Assembly (NCBI RefSeq): GCF_026241155.1
Contig: NZ_JAPFGP010000010.1
Location: forward strand, 1-64,000
Source: Paucibacter sp. PLA-PC-4
Lineage (GTDB): Bacteria; Pseudomonadota; Gammaproteobacteria; Burkholderiales; Burkholderiaceae_C
Direction: 5' to 3'
DNA length: 64,000 nucleotides
Part shown: in pieces, positions 19,270-28,533 of the stretch
Position numbering within the stretch: position 1 is the stretch's first letter
Layout of the letters: every line of letters starts with the position of its first letter
Program-made: the position numbers and the translations under genes
Notes under the pieces: model-generated
Database searches by the model: none
The model's input: the letters and a program-made list of their open reading frames with translations, nothing else
Told to the model about the DNA's origin: nothing

Positions 19270-19655
19270 CGCGGCATCGCTTGATTGGCGTTCATCGTGG
19301 TCCAGCCGCGCACGATGCGGTAGAGGAACCAGATCGAGATCAGGGCCCAGGCGATCCAGCCAGGGATCAGGAATAGAAACCACAGCGGCAGGGTCAGCGC
19401 ATACAGCACACCGGCCCAGATCACGCTGCGCAGGCGCCAGCTGAAGTGCGAGGCCTGCCAGGTACCGGCGGCCTCGTCGCGCTTGACCAGGTCGATGATG
19501 ACCGCAACGATCAGCAGCAGCACGCTAGCCTGCACACCAGGCAGCACCGCGCCGACCGCAACAATGGTGTGCAAGATGTAGCTGACGATGCCGATGCTGC
19601 GCAGACTTTGCGCGCGCACCGGGTCTAGCACCACCGTCTCGACCGTCTGGTTCAT
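19266..19655 (-). CDS. DUF4870-like membrane protein
   Basis: A 129-residue membrane protein with three predicted helices (about 20-40, 45-60 and 78-110). The layout SIGIVSYILHTIVAVGAVLPG then ASHFSWRLRSVIW resembles the DUF4870/Tic20-like family, of unknown role. It is stop-start coupled with the HIT gene and starts 3 bp after the hisE stop, so it belongs to the his operon string. Confidence 0.7.
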   Translation of the reverse strand: MNQTVETVVLDPVRAQSLRSIGIVSYILHTIVAVGAVLPGVQASVLLLIVAVIIDLVKRDEAAGTWQASHFSWRLRSVIWAGVLYALTLPLWFLFLIPGWIAWALISIWFLYRIVRGWTTMNANQAMPR

Positions 19656-19658
19656 GAC

Positions 19659-19997
19659 TCAGCCCTTCGCTGTGCGTTGTGCAAATTCCTGGAGCCCCGA
19701 CAGGCCCTCGCGCCGCTCCAACTCGGCCAGCACATCGGCCGGTTTGAGCCCGAAATGGACCAGCGCAATCATCGAGTGAAACCACAGGTCGGCGGTCTCG
19801 TAGACGATCTTCTGCACATCGCCGTCCTTGGCCGCCATCACCAGTTCGGTGGCTTCTTCGCCGATCTTCTTAAGGATCGCGTCGGTGCCCTTGTCGAAGA
19901 GTTTGGCCACGTAGCTGGCGCCGGGGTCCCCCCCGTTGGCCGGCTTGCGCGACTCGATCACCGCCGCGAGTTTGGCCAGGCTGTCAATATCGCTCAT
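19659..19997 (-). CDS. hisE: Phosphoribosyl-ATP pyrophosphatase HisE
   Basis: HisE catalyses the second step of histidine synthesis, hydrolysing PR-ATP to PR-AMP. The 112-residue all-alpha protein shows [18 protein letters not shown] and [14 protein letters not shown], the metal-binding E/D helices of the MazG-like fold. It overlaps hisI by 4 bp and is encoded as a separate gene, not fused as in enteric bacteria. Confidence 0.95.
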   Translation of the reverse strand: MSDIDSLAKLAAVIESRKPANGGDPGASYVAKLFDKGTDAILKKIGEEATELVMAAKDGDVQKIVYETADLWFHSMIALVHFGLKPADVLAELERREGLSGLQEFAQRTAKG

Positions 19998-20383
19998 TTG
20001 TAAATGCTCTCCGGATCCTTCAGCACCGGCTCGACGCTGTGCCAGCCACCGTCCTGATAGCGCTGAAAAAAGCAGCTGTGGCGGCCGGTGTGGCAGGCAA
20101 TGCCGGGTTCGTGGCCCTGCTGCGTTATCTTCAGCAGCAGCACATCGTTGTCACAGTCCATGCGCAGCTCATGAACGATCTGCAGATGGCCTGATTCCTC
20201 GCCCTTGTGCCAAAGCTTGTTGCGCGAGCGGCTCCAGTAGACCGCCTGGCCCAGCTCAGCGGTGCGCTGCACAGCCTCGCGGTTCATCCAGGCAAACATC
20301 AGCACATCACCGCTGTCCTTCTCCTGGGCTATTACCGGCACCAGGCCGGCGGCGTCCCACTTGATTTCATCCAACCAGTTCAT
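19994..20383 (-). CDS. hisI: Phosphoribosyl-AMP cyclohydrolase HisI
   Basis: HisI opens the adenine ring of PR-AMP, the third step of histidine synthesis. Zinc and magnesium ligands appear in [11 protein letters not shown] and [13 protein letters not shown] 20383 ([10 protein letters not shown]) gives 129 residues; the frame extends 67 residues further but that part is Cys/Arg-rich antisense of the Nudix gene. The remaining his genes are presumably upstream in the chromosome elsewhere, because hisF is not next to it here. Confidence 0.96.
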   Translation of the reverse strand: MNWLDEIKWDAAGLVPVIAQEKDSGDVLMFAWMNREAVQRTAELGQAVYWSRSRNKLWHKGEESGHLQIVHELRMDCDNDVLLLKITQQGHEPGIACHTGRHSCFFQRYQDGGWHSVEPVLKDPESIYK

Positions 20384-20396
20384 GGTCACAGTGTAC

Positions 20397-20849
20397 TCAG
20401 CCCAGATGGGTGGGGCCCTCATGGCCGCGCTCGGCGGCAAACCACTGCAGCACAGGAATCGTGCCGGGCAGCACCGGCTGCATTTGCACCGGCAAGCCCT
20501 GCCACGACATCTCCTGCTGCTCGCGCATTTCGAACTCGCCGCTCCAGTCGAACACCTTACAGAAATGCAGGCGCACGCGGGCATGCGGATAGTCCATCAA
20601 CTCGATCTTCCACGGATGGGCAGAGCCTATCGTGATGCCCAACTCCTCGTGCAGCTCGCGCTTGAGCGCCTGCTCGACGCTCTCGCCGGTCTCCAGCTTG
20701 CCGCCCGGAAACTCCCAGTAGCCGGCATAGACCTTGCCCTCGGGCCGCGAGGTCAGTAAAAAGCGCCCTTCCCGGCCCGCCGCATCGCGCTCGACCAGCA
20801 CACCGACTGCCACATCCACCGGCTGTCTTTGCGGCGACGGCTCAGACAT
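20397..20849 (-). CDS. MutT-like Nudix hydrolase
   Basis: A 150-residue Nudix enzyme, probably an 8-oxo-dGTP diphosphatase that cleans the nucleotide pool. The Nudix box [24 protein letters not shown] is complete (near residues 49-72). [10 protein letters not shown] and [12 protein letters not shown] match MutT. The ATG at 20849 overlaps the end of the ATPase gene by 8 bp. Substrate is inferred from family resemblance only. Confidence 0.85.
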   Translation of the reverse strand: MSEPSPQRQPVDVAVGVLVERDAAGREGRFLLTSRPEGKVYAGYWEFPGGKLETGESVEQALKRELHEELGITIGSAHPWKIELMDYPHARVRLHFCKVFDWSGEFEMREQQEMSWQGLPVQMQPVLPGTIPVLQWFAAERGHEGPTHLG

Positions 20850-21765
20850 GGTCAAGGCCCTCCGGTGCGTCACCATGGATAGTGCTCGACGGCAAGGACT
20901 CGAGCTGCCCACGCCCGGCCAGATCGCGGGCGAACTGATAGGCCACGCGGCCCGAGCGCGAGCCGCGCTCTAGCGCCCAGACCAGCGCGCTCTGGCGGCT
21001 GGCCGTAATCTGCGCCTCGTCCATCCCGTGGTAGCGCTGCCACTGGGCGCAAATTTCCAGATACTCCTGCTGGCTGAAGGGATAGAAGCTGACCCACAGG
21101 CCGAAGCGCTCGGACAGCGAGATCTTCTCCTCGATCGCCTCGCCGGGATGTAGCTCTCCGTTCTCATCGTACTTGACCGCCAGGTTATCCTTCATCTGCT
21201 CGGGCAGCAGATGGCGGCGGTTGCTGGTGGCGTAAATCAGCACGTTGTCGCCAGCCACCGAGACCGAGCCGTCCAGCATGGACTTCAGCGCCTTGTAGCC
21301 GAGCTCGCCCTCATCGAACGACAGGTCGTCGCAGAAGATCACGAAACGCTCGGGCCGCTCTGCCACCAGATCGACCAGATCCGGTAGGTCGACCAGATCG
21401 CTCTTGTCAACCTCGATCAGGCGCAGCCCCCGGTCCGCAAACTCATTCAGGCAGGCCTTGATCAGCGAGCTCTTTCCCGTGCCGCGGGCACCGGTCAACA
21501 GCACATTGTTGGCGGGTTTGCCGGCGACGAACTGCTCGGTATTGCGCAGCAGCTTCTCCTTCTGCGCCTCGACCTCTTTGAGGTCCTGCAGATGGATATG
21601 GGCGACGTGGCGCACCGGCTCCAGCTGCGCACGACCGTTGCGCTTGCGGTAGCGGAACGCCACCGACGCCGCCCAGTCGGGCGCCATCAGTGGCTGGGGC
21701 AAGACGGCTTCGAGCCGTCCAAGCAGCGCCTCGGCGCGAGCGATCAGGTGTTCGACTGCAGACAT
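20842..21765 (-). CDS. DUF815 family AAA ATPase
   Basis: This 307-residue protein has an AAA fold with Walker A GARGTGKS, Walker B FVIFCDD and a sensor-1 motif YATSNRR. It belongs to the DUF815 family of unknown role, which often neighbours mutT in Betaproteobacteria. The helical N-terminus contains LQDLKEVEAQKEKLLRNTEQF. ATG 21765 is preferred; the frame runs 55 residues further through the slmA end but those residues are not plausible. It is translationally coupled to the Nudix gene. Confidence 0.88.
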   Translation of the reverse strand: MSAVEHLIARAEALLGRLEAVLPQPLMAPDWAASVAFRYRKRNGRAQLEPVRHVAHIHLQDLKEVEAQKEKLLRNTEQFVAGKPANNVLLTGARGTGKSSLIKACLNEFADRGLRLIEVDKSDLVDLPDLVDLVAERPERFVIFCDDLSFDEGELGYKALKSMLDGSVSVAGDNVLIYATSNRRHLLPEQMKDNLAVKYDENGELHPGEAIEEKISLSERFGLWVSFYPFSQQEYLEICAQWQRYHGMDEAQITASRQSALVWALERGSRSGRVAYQFARDLAGRGQLESLPSSTIHGDAPEGLDHV

Positions 21766-21808
21766 AAGCGCGCAGTTTAATGGGACGGCCGGCGGGCCGC
21801 CGGGCAGC

Positions 21809-22447
21809 TCAGCCGGCAAGCATGCGCAGCGCCGCCTCCAGCTGCTCGCTGGGCGCTCGCTTGAAGCCCGAGCGGGCATAGCGCTGCAGCCTACCAATGA
21901 TGAAGCTGACCAGCACCGAGGCCTGCGCATTGGCCTGCACAGTAGGGGTGCTGGAGCCGGCCGCCTCCGCGGCGGCCCGCAGGCACTGGCGCAGCGAGGA
22001 CTCGATACGGTCGAAGAACTGGTTCATGCGCACCACCAGGCGCTCGTTCTCGTAGACCAGCGCATCGCCCACCATTACCCGGGTCATGCCCGGGTTGCGC
22101 TCACCGAACTGCAGTAGCACCGAGACGATCTTCTGCGCCTGTGCAAGACCTGACCCTTCGCGCTCGGTGATCTGCGTGACCAGCGTGAACACGCTGCTCT
22201 CGATGAACTCGATCAGGCCCTCGAACATCTGCGCCTTGCTGGCGAAATGCCGGTACAGCGCAGCCTCGCTAACCTCCAGTTTGGCGGCCAGGGCGGCGGT
22301 GGTGATGCGCTCAGATCCGGGCTGCTCCAGCATGCCGGCAAGGGTCTGCAGGATCTGCACCCGGCGCTCGCCCGGACGCGGCCGCTTGCGCGGACTGGCC
22401 GGCTCGCCATGGCCCAGGCCTGCGGCGCCGGGCGCGGGATCCGTCAT
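21809..22447 (-). CDS. slmA: Nucleoid occlusion factor SlmA (TetR family)
   Basis: SlmA binds DNA sites over the chromosome and blocks FtsZ assembly there. The 212-residue protein has a TetR-type HTH (ERITTAALAAKLEVSEAALYRHFASKAQMFEGLIEF). This matches SlmA more than metabolite-sensing TetR proteins. Alternative starts are the ATG at 22468 and a GTG at 22507; none has a strong Shine-Dalgarno sequence. Gene order argB, pyrimidine nucleotidase, slmA is typical of Burkholderiales. Confidence 0.85.
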   Translation of the reverse strand: MTDPAPGAAGLGHGEPASPRKRPRPGERRVQILQTLAGMLEQPGSERITTAALAAKLEVSEAALYRHFASKAQMFEGLIEFIESSVFTLVTQITEREGSGLAQAQKIVSVLLQFGERNPGMTRVMVGDALVYENERLVVRMNQFFDRIESSLRQCLRAAAEAAGSSTPTVQANAQASVLVSFIIGRLQRYARSGFKRAPSEQLEAALRMLAG

Positions 22448-22525
22448 GTCGGTAGGGGATGCGTGCATCAAGCGGTGCGGGCGGGAGGTTTGCACCGATT
22501 CTGGCACAGGCTGCGCGCGCGCCGG

Positions 22526-23194
22526 CTAGTCGCGCAGCCAGCCCAGCCGGCGGGCCTCGTAAATGGCTTCCACCTTGGAGCGCACCTGAAGCTTGCGGTA
22601 GATGCGCTTCACATATGTCATCACTGTGTGCGGCGAGACCTGCATGAACTGGGCGATCTCGTCAAAAGTGAACCCTTTGGCCGCCAGATGCAGCACTCGC
22701 GACTCCTGCTCGGACAGCGCCACCGCAGACTCATCCTCCAGCAACGGCACGGTCGGAGCAGAACCCGCACCGGGCGCCAAGCGCAGCAGTAGACGCCGTG
22801 CGATCACCGGGCTGATCGGGCTGCCGCCGGAGCGCAGCGTTCGAAGTTGGCCGGCCAAGTCCAGCGCCAGCGAGTCCTTCAGCAGATAGCCCGTGGCGCC
22901 GGCCTCGATACTGGACAGCACATGCTGCTCGTCGCCGAACACCGAGATCACCATCACATCGCACTGTGGCCGGGTCTGCGCCGCATGGCGTATCAGATCG
23001 ATCCCGCTGCCGCCGGGCAGGTCCAGGTCGACCAGCAGCACATCGGGCTGGGTCTGGTCAAAGAGTTTGCGGCCCTGAGGCAGGTCGGGCGCGATGCCCA
23101 GCAGGTCGATATCGGGAACACTGGCCAGGGCGAGCTGGAAGGCATCGCGGAATCTGGCCTGATCTTCCACAATCAGCACGGAGAAGTCGGGCAT
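22526..23194 (-). CDS. NarL/FixJ-type response regulator (orphan)
   Basis: A 222-residue two-component regulator. The receiver domain (residues 1-120) has the phospho-acceptor D56 in VLLVDLDLPGGSG and the conserved Lys in GYLLKDS. The LuxR-type HTH (about 160-222) reads LSEQESRVLHLAAKGFTFDEIAQFMQVSPHTVMTYVKRIYRKL. ATG 23194 is chosen; a TTG at 23209 is possible. No histidine kinase gene is nearby, so its partner is encoded elsewhere or it acts without one. Confidence 0.88.
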   Translation of the reverse strand: MPDFSVLIVEDQARFRDAFQLALASVPDIDLLGIAPDLPQGRKLFDQTQPDVLLVDLDLPGGSGIDLIRHAAQTRPQCDVMVISVFGDEQHVLSSIEAGATGYLLKDSLALDLAGQLRTLRSGGSPISPVIARRLLLRLAPGAGSAPTVPLLEDESAVALSEQESRVLHLAAKGFTFDEIAQFMQVSPHTVMTYVKRIYRKLQVRSKVEAIYEARRLGWLRD

Positions 23195-23322
23195 ATCTGG
23201 CTCAGGCAAAAGACCGCCCCATTCTGCGGCCCAGACCTTGCAGCCGCAAGCCGCGACTTCCCCCCATGCGGGGGTGGTCGTGTCGCCGGAACAGCAAGAT
23301 TCTGGGGATTGCCAAGCAGCGT

Positions 23323-24009
23323 TCAGCGCAGCAACTTGTTAAGTTGACCGATCCGGCGCCCCACATAGACTGGCCGGCGTCGCATCCGCGCGCTGGCTTC
23401 TGGACCATGCAGTGCCTGGCGCGCCCAGCGCTGCATCCAGACAGTCTGCATGCCCACCGAGCGGGCCGACTTCTGATGGACCAAGGTGTCCTCGACTAGC
23501 ACGCAGTCGGTCAGGCGCAGGCGGTGCCGGGCGGCGATATGGCGATACATCCGCGCATCGGGCTTGGGCCGGTGCTCGCCGAACATGCGCATCTCCTCGA
23601 AGCCGATCACCCGCTCGAAACAGCGCTGCAGCCCCAGCGCAACCAGCACTCGCCGCGCGTAGGCAGCCGGCGCATTGGTCAGCAAGATCTTGCGGCCCGG
23701 CAGGCGCTTGAGCGCCGCCAGATCATGGGCGTGGCTGTGGACCAAGTCCCCCAACCCCGGCAAGGCATGGGTTTGAGCCAAGAAATGCGGCACGCTGACG
23801 CCATGATGGCGCACCAGTCCCAGCAGGGTCGCCCCATAGCGAGACCAGTAGAGCGCACGCAGCCGATTCGCCTCGGCGCGCTCGACGCCGACATGGCTTT
23901 CGATGTAGTCGGTCATCGCCACATTGAGCGCCCCAAACACATGGTGCGAGGCGTTGTGGACCGTGTTGTCGAGGTCGAACAGCCAGACCGGTCGGCGCTT
24001 GCCGCTCAC
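23323..24009 (-). CDS. HAD-family pyrimidine 5'-nucleotidase
   Basis: A 228-residue haloacid dehalogenase-like hydrolase. Motif I is FDLDNTVHN, motif II is LLTNAP, motif III Lys lies in RPKPDARMYRH and motif IV is CVLVEDT. This pattern matches the SDT1/YjjG-type pyrimidine 5'-nucleotidases that dephosphorylate nucleoside monophosphates. The GTG start at 24009 lies one base after the argB stop, so translation is coupled to argB. Confidence 0.88.
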   Translation of the reverse strand: MSGKRRPVWLFDLDNTVHNASHHVFGALNVAMTDYIESHVGVERAEANRLRALYWSRYGATLLGLVRHHGVSVPHFLAQTHALPGLGDLVHSHAHDLAALKRLPGRKILLTNAPAAYARRVLVALGLQRCFERVIGFEEMRMFGEHRPKPDARMYRHIAARHRLRLTDCVLVEDTLVHQKSARSVGMQTVWMQRWARQALHGPEASARMRRRPVYVGRRIGQLNKLLR

Positions 24010-24010
24010 C

Positions 24011-24943
24011 TCAGTGGGACCGGATCATGGTTCCATAAGCCTGATCTGACAGGATCTCCAGCAGCATCGCATGCGGCACGCGCCCGTCGATGATGTGGAC
24101 CGCGTTGACCCCGCTCTTGGCCGCATCCAGCGCCGAAGCGATCTTGGGCAGCATGCCGCCGGACAGCGTACCGTCGGCGAACAGTGCATCGATCTCGCGT
24201 GCGCTGAGGTCGGTCAGCAGATTGCCAGCCTTGTCGAGCACGCCCGGCGTGTTGGTCAAGAGCACCAGCTTCTCGGCCTTCAGCACCTCGGCCAGCTTGC
24301 CAGCAACGACATCGGCATTGATGTTGTAGCTCTCGTTCTCCTCGCCGAAGCCGATAGGGCTGATCACCGGGATGAACTGGTCGTCCTGGAGCGCCTTTAC
24401 TACGCTCGGGTCGATCGCGACGATGTCGCCGACCTGGCCGACATCGTGCTCCTTGCTCGGATCATCCTTGTCCACCATCTTCAGCTTGCGGGCTCGGATC
24501 ATGCCGCCGTCGCGGCCGGTCAGGCCCACCGCCTTGCCACCGGCCACATTGATCAGGCCGACGATGTCTTGCTGCACCTGGCCGGCCAGCACCCACTCGA
24601 CCACCTCCATGGTCTCCTCGTCGGTGACGCGCATGCCCTGGATGAACTGACCCTTCTTGCCAAGGCGGCTCAGGGCCCCCTCGATCTGCGGGCCGCCGCC
24701 GTGCACGACCACTGGGTTCAGCCCCACCAGCTTGAGCAGCACCACGTCCTCGGCAAAGTCTTGCTGCAGGGCCGGGTCGGTCATCGCATTGCCGCCGTAC
24801 TTGATGACGATGGTCTTGCCATGGAATTTGCGGATGTATGGCAGGGCCTGGGACAGGATCTCGGCCTTGTCGCGCGGGGCGATGTGCGAAACATCGGCAA
24901 ACTGGTGCGCCGGCAGAGCGGCAGCAGGGGGCTCGGTCTTCAT
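24011..24943 (-). CDS. argB: N-acetylglutamate kinase ArgB
   Basis: ArgB phosphorylates N-acetylglutamate in arginine synthesis and is usually the feedback-regulated step. The 310-residue protein shows [10 protein letters not shown] (phosphate binding), VVHGGGPQI, and [11 protein letters not shown] near the C-terminus. An N-terminal extension ([15 protein letters not shown]) is the helix that allows hexamer formation in arginine-sensitive enzymes. ATG 24943 is used; the longer frame overlaps the divergent gene. Confidence 0.96.
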   Translation of the reverse strand: MKTEPPAAALPAHQFADVSHIAPRDKAEILSQALPYIRKFHGKTIVIKYGGNAMTDPALQQDFAEDVVLLKLVGLNPVVVHGGGPQIEGALSRLGKKGQFIQGMRVTDEETMEVVEWVLAGQVQQDIVGLINVAGGKAVGLTGRDGGMIRARKLKMVDKDDPSKEHDVGQVGDIVAIDPSVVKALQDDQFIPVISPIGFGEENESYNINADVVAGKLAEVLKAEKLVLLTNTPGVLDKAGNLLTDLSAREIDALFADGTLSGGMLPKIASALDAAKSGVNAVHIIDGRVPHAMLLEILSDQAYGTMIRSH

Positions 24944-25019
24944 GGTGTCGGTCGTCGCTGCGAGTTGAGGAGCGAATTCATTGTAGGGGCCGGCCCGGCT
25001 CAGCCGCGACAATGCATGC

Positions 25020-25904
25020 ATGCAAGTCAGCGCCTATTTGAAGCTCTCGGTGGCGGTGGCCCTGGCCACAATCACCTTGAAGACCGCCGCCTGGTGGTGG
25101 ACCGGCTCGGTCAGCCTGGCGGCTGATGCGCTGGAGTCTCTGGTCAATCTGGCCGGCGCCCTGTTTGCGTTGGCGATGGTGACGATTGCGGCGCGTCCGC
25201 CCGACGCCGACCACCCCTACGGCCATCACAAGGCCGAGTATTTCTCCAGCGGCTTTGAAGGCGTGCTGATTCTTGCCGCCGGCCTGGGCATTGCCTGGGC
25301 AGCGCTGCAGCGGCTGCTGGAGCCGCTGCCGGTCGAGTCCATAAGTCTGGGCGTCGGTCTGGCCGTGCTCAGCTCGGCGCTCAACGGGGGCCTGGCCTGG
25401 GCCATGCTCAAGAAAGCGCGCCAGCACCGCTCGGCCGCACTGGAGGCCGACGCCCGCCATCTGTTCACCGATGTCTGGACCTCGGCCGGCGTCGTGCTGG
25501 GCCTGATCGGCGTGCTGCTGACGGGCTGGCTGTGGCTGGACCCGCTGCTGGCCCTGTTGGTGGCTGGCAATATCCTGCGCGAGGGTTTTCGCTTGGTGCG
25601 CGACTCGAGCGCCGGCCTGATGGACGAGGCGCTCGATGCCGAGGCGCAGGCCCGGATCCGCCAGGTGCTAGACGGCTTTGCCGACGAAACGGTCCGCTTT
25701 GACCATGTGGCCACCCGCGCCGCCGGCCAGCGCCGTTTTGTCGATCTGCATATGCACATGCCCCCGGCCTGGACCCTGGGTCGGGCGGCCGACCTGCGAA
25801 ACGCGGTCGAGCAAGCGCTGATGGCGGCGGTGCCGGGGCTGCGCGCGAGCATCCAGCTGCTGCCGCTGGATGTCGAAGCCCATTTCGAGAATCAAAAGGA
25901 GTGA
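25020..25904 (+). CDS. Cation diffusion facilitator (FieF-like) metal efflux protein
   Basis: This 294-residue inner-membrane antiporter exports divalent metals such as Zn, Fe or Cd. Metal-site residues are in ADALESLVN and [12 protein letters not shown], and the loop [12 protein letters not shown] is characteristic. Six transmembrane helices are followed by a cytoplasmic domain (about 205-290) ending in [20 protein letters not shown]. Three overlapping ATGs lie at 25012, 25016 and 25020, but only 25020 is in frame. It is followed closely by dtd. Confidence 0.9.
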   Translation: MQVSAYLKLSVAVALATITLKTAAWWWTGSVSLAADALESLVNLAGALFALAMVTIAARPPDADHPYGHHKAEYFSSGFEGVLILAAGLGIAWAALQRLLEPLPVESISLGVGLAVLSSALNGGLAWAMLKKARQHRSAALEADARHLFTDVWTSAGVVLGLIGVLLTGWLWLDPLLALLVAGNILREGFRLVRDSSAGLMDEALDAEAQARIRQVLDGFADETVRFDHVATRAAGQRRFVDLHMHMPPAWTLGRAADLRNAVEQALMAAVPGLRASIQLLPLDVEAHFENQKE

Positions 25905-25906
25905 CC

Positions 25907-26347
25907 GTGATCGCCGTATTGCAAAGAGTCAGCGAGGCCCGGGTCGATGTCGCCGGCCAGACCATCGGCCGAATCGGCCCAGGGATTCTGCTGCTGGTCT
26001 GCGCCGAGCCCGAGGACAGCGAAGCACTGGCGGAAAAGTTGATTGCCAAGACGCTGAAGCTGCGCATCTTCGGCGATGCCGCCGGCAAGATGAATCTGAG
26101 CCTGCAGGACGTCGGCGGCGGCTTGCTGATTGTCTCGCAGTTCACTCTGGCGGCGGACACCGGTGGCGGCAACCGCCCCAGCTTCAGCGGTGCGGCTCGC
26201 CCCGAACTCGGACGGCGGCTTTACGAGCATTGCCTGAGTTACGCTCGGAGCCAGCATGCGGAGGTGGCCGGCGGCGAGTTCGGCGCGGACATGCAGGTCA
26301 GCCTGCTCAACGACGGTCCCGTGACCATCCCGCTGCGCATTCAGTGA
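25907..26347 (+). CDS. dtd: D-aminoacyl-tRNA deacylase Dtd
   Basis: Dtd releases D-amino acids wrongly loaded on tRNA. GTG 25907 (MIAVLQRVSEARV) is chosen over GTG 25901 because AGGAG at 25897-25901 lies 5 nt before it and the product then starts like known Dtd proteins. Catalytic signatures are SQFTLAADT and the C-terminal NDGPVTIPLR, which contains the Gly-cisPro-like chiral-proofreading region. Length is 146, as usual. Its SD overlaps the stop of the upstream transporter. Confidence 0.95.
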   Translation: MIAVLQRVSEARVDVAGQTIGRIGPGILLLVCAEPEDSEALAEKLIAKTLKLRIFGDAAGKMNLSLQDVGGGLLIVSQFTLAADTGGGNRPSFSGAARPELGRRLYEHCLSYARSQHAEVAGGEFGADMQVSLLNDGPVTIPLRIQ

Positions 26348-26373
26348 ACGACAAACCGCCAAGGAGCTTTCCG

Positions 26374-26766
26374 ATGATCAGCTACGCCACCTTGGGCACT
26401 GTCGACCCCGGTCGTGCCGCCTTGTTCTACGACGCCGTATTGGCGCCGCTGGGTCAGCAGCGCAGCTATGCCGACGAGAACATGGTCGGCTACAAATCGG
26501 CGACGCAGCCCAATGCCAACTCGACCTTGTGGATCTGCAAGCCCTTCGACGGTCGGCCGGCTACGGTGGGCAATGGCTGCATGCTGGCCCTGAGCGCCGA
26601 GACGCGCGAGCAGGTGCAAGCCGTGCACGCAGCCGCAATGGCGGCAGGTGGCGCCGATGAGGGAGCGCCGGGTCTGCGCGAGGTCTACGGCCCCGACATG
26701 TACTTAGCCTATTTCCGCGACTTGGACGGCAACAAGCTGGCGGTGATCTGCCGCGCCAAGGGCTGA
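26374..26766 (+). CDS. VOC (glyoxalase/bleomycin-resistance) family protein
   Basis: A 130-residue single-domain VOC protein starting 7 nt after AAGGAG (26361-26366). It carries MISYATLGTVDPGRAALFYDAVLAPLG and ends with YLAYFRDLDGNKLAVICRAKG, the standard metal-binding glyoxalase fold. Substrate is unknown. It follows dtd by 26 bp and is followed by a strong terminator, so the CDF-dtd-VOC unit ends here. Confidence 0.85.
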   Translation: MISYATLGTVDPGRAALFYDAVLAPLGQQRSYADENMVGYKSATQPNANSTLWICKPFDGRPATVGNGCMLALSAETREQVQAVHAAAMAAGGADEGAPGLREVYGPDMYLAYFRDLDGNKLAVICRAKG

Positions 26767-26772
26767 ATTAAA

Positions 26773-26794
26773 AAACCCGCCGAGTGGCGGGTTT
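26773..26794. terminator. Bidirectional rho-independent terminator
   Basis: AAACCCGCC (26773-26781) and GGCGGGTTT (26786-26794) form a perfect 9-bp stem with loop GAGT. An A run on the left and T-rich end on the right let it serve both the plus-strand VOC gene and the convergent minus-strand TctC gene. Confidence 0.9.
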
Positions 26795-26822
26795 CCTGAC
26801 ACGCGGGACAAGTCTGGATCAA

Positions 26823-27791
26823 TCAGTCGGCGTACTGACCAGCCGCCTTGATGACCGGGCCCCATTTGTTGATCTCGGCTTCGACGAACTTCTTGTGCTC
26901 GGCGCCGTTGAGGCGGTTGTCGGTGACGATGACGGCACCCAGCGCTTCCTGGCGCTTGATGAAGTCGGCGTCCTTGAGCGCGACCTTGACGGCCGCGTTG
27001 ATCTTGTCGACCACAGCCTTGGGCGTGCCCTTGGGTGCGTAAAGGCCGTGCCAGATCGAAACGCTGAATCCCTTCAGCCCGGCCTCATCCAGCGTCGGCA
27101 GCTTGGCCAGCGCCGGCGTGGTCAGGCGCTTGGTAGTTGTGACGGCGAAGGCCTTGACCTTGCCCGACTCGATCTGGCTGGTCGTGTTGGTGGTCTGGTC
27201 GCACATGATGTCGACCTGGCCACCCAGCAGATCGGTCATCGCCGGTCCCGTGCCCTTGTAGGGCACCGTGGTCATGTCGATCTTGACGGCGCTCTGGAAC
27301 AGCAGGCCGCACAAGTGCGAGGCGGCGCCCAGGCCGGCGTTGGCCAGATTGACCTTGCCCTTGTTGGCTTCCAGCCATTTGGTCAACTCGGCATAGTTGT
27401 TGGCCGGCAGTCCGGGCTTGCCGATCAAGGTCATCGGCACTTCATTGACCATGCCGAGGTACTCGAAGTCGTCCAGGGTCTTGTACTGCATATTGCGGTA
27501 CAAGGCCGGCGAGGTCGCCATGCCGATATGGTGCAGCAGCAGGGTGTAGCCATCCGGCGCGGCCTTGGCCACCTTGGTGGCGCCCAGCGTGCCGCCAGCG
27601 CCGCCGACGTTCTCGATCACGATGGTGGCGCCCAGTGGCTTGCGCAGCGCCTCGGCCAGATCACGCGCCACCTTGTCGGTGGGGCCGCCGGCCGAGAACG
27701 GCACCACGATGTTGACGGGTTTCTCGGGATACTCGGCCCAGACAGCACCGGCAGCAACGGTGGCCAGACCAGCCAGCATGAACTTCTTCAT
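26823..27791 (-). CDS. TctC/Bug-type periplasmic binding protein
   Basis: A 322-residue solute-binding protein of the tripartite tricarboxylate transporter family, greatly expanded in Burkholderiales. ATG 27791 is preferred over the ATG two codons earlier because GAGG lies 6 nt before it. Signal peptide MKKFMLAGLATVAAGAVWA, then YPEKPVNIVVPFSAGGPTDKVAR and the ligand-loop signature PYKGTGPAMTDLLGGQVD. No TctA or TctB membrane genes are adjacent, so it is an orphan receptor and its ligand cannot be stated. Confidence 0.92.
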   Translation of the reverse strand: MKKFMLAGLATVAAGAVWAEYPEKPVNIVVPFSAGGPTDKVARDLAEALRKPLGATIVIENVGGAGGTLGATKVAKAAPDGYTLLLHHIGMATSPALYRNMQYKTLDDFEYLGMVNEVPMTLIGKPGLPANNYAELTKWLEANKGKVNLANAGLGAASHLCGLLFQSAVKIDMTTVPYKGTGPAMTDLLGGQVDIMCDQTTNTTSQIESGKVKAFAVTTTKRLTTPALAKLPTLDEAGLKGFSVSIWHGLYAPKGTPKAVVDKINAAVKVALKDADFIKRQEALGAVIVTDNRLNGAEHKKFVEAEINKWGPVIKAAGQYAD

Positions 27792-27959
27792 CGTCATCCT
27801 CGTTGTGTAGTAGGTTCAGGCCTGCAATGCTAGGGGGCGCTTGTGCGCATGGCGTAGCGGGAAATACGTAAGTGCCGCCGAGTTCCATATATCGACATCG
27901 AATATTGATCCTGCGAATCTGTATTGGACCGAATAAGTCCCGGCTTCTAGAGTTCGGGC

Positions 27960-28502
27960 ATGAACATCGCCACCACCGCCCGCCGCCTGCCCGCTCTCGC
28001 CGCCGCACTGCTGCTCGCCTCGGGTCTGGCCCAGGCAGAGATTGTTTCGGCAACCGCGGCGGCACAGCGCCTGCAAGAAGGCGCGCAAGCCTGGGACGTG
28101 CGCGCGCCCGGTCAAGGCCAGGTCTTACCCGGCGCGGTGCAACTCGATGTGAAGGCCTGCCTGCAATGGCTGGCCTCGGGCCATGTGCAGGCATTCAGCG
28201 CGGCGGTGTCGGCCGCCGGCATCGACCTGTCCCGCGACGTGGTGATCTACGGCAATGCAGGCGACACCCAGGCCCAAGCGCTTTACACCGCGCTGCGGAC
28301 CGTGGCAACCGGCCATGTGCTGTGGTTCGTCGGCGGGATTGCCGAGTGGCAGCTCAGCGGCCGCAGCACCGTGGCGCAGCCGAGCTCGCGGCTGCCGGTG
28401 CCCCAGTATCTGGTGGCACTGAGCTCCGGGGCCGCATCCCGCATGGCCGCCGCCAACTTGCGGGACCCGGCCGCGCCACCTGAACTGCTGGCAACGCGCT
28501 GA
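27960..28502 (+). CDS. Exported rhodanese-fold protein lacking the catalytic Cys
   Basis: A 180-residue protein with a signal peptide (residues 1-26, ending GLAQA). The rhodanese-like domain shows WDVRAPGQGQVLPGAVQLDV and ends VLWFVGGIAEWQLSGR. In active rhodaneses the loop after the central strand begins with Cys; here the strand VVIY is followed by GNAGDTQA, so residue 98 is Gly. It is therefore unlikely to be a sulfurtransferase and may bind a ligand or partner. It diverges from the TctC gene. Confidence 0.75.
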   Translation: MNIATTARRLPALAAALLLASGLAQAEIVSATAAAQRLQEGAQAWDVRAPGQGQVLPGAVQLDVKACLQWLASGHVQAFSAAVSAAGIDLSRDVVIYGNAGDTQAQALYTALRTVATGHVLWFVGGIAEWQLSGRSTVAQPSSRLPVPQYLVALSSGAASRMAAANLRDPAAPPELLATR

Positions 28503-28533
28503 CTCTGAGCGCGGGCCGCCTCAGTCGTCCGCC

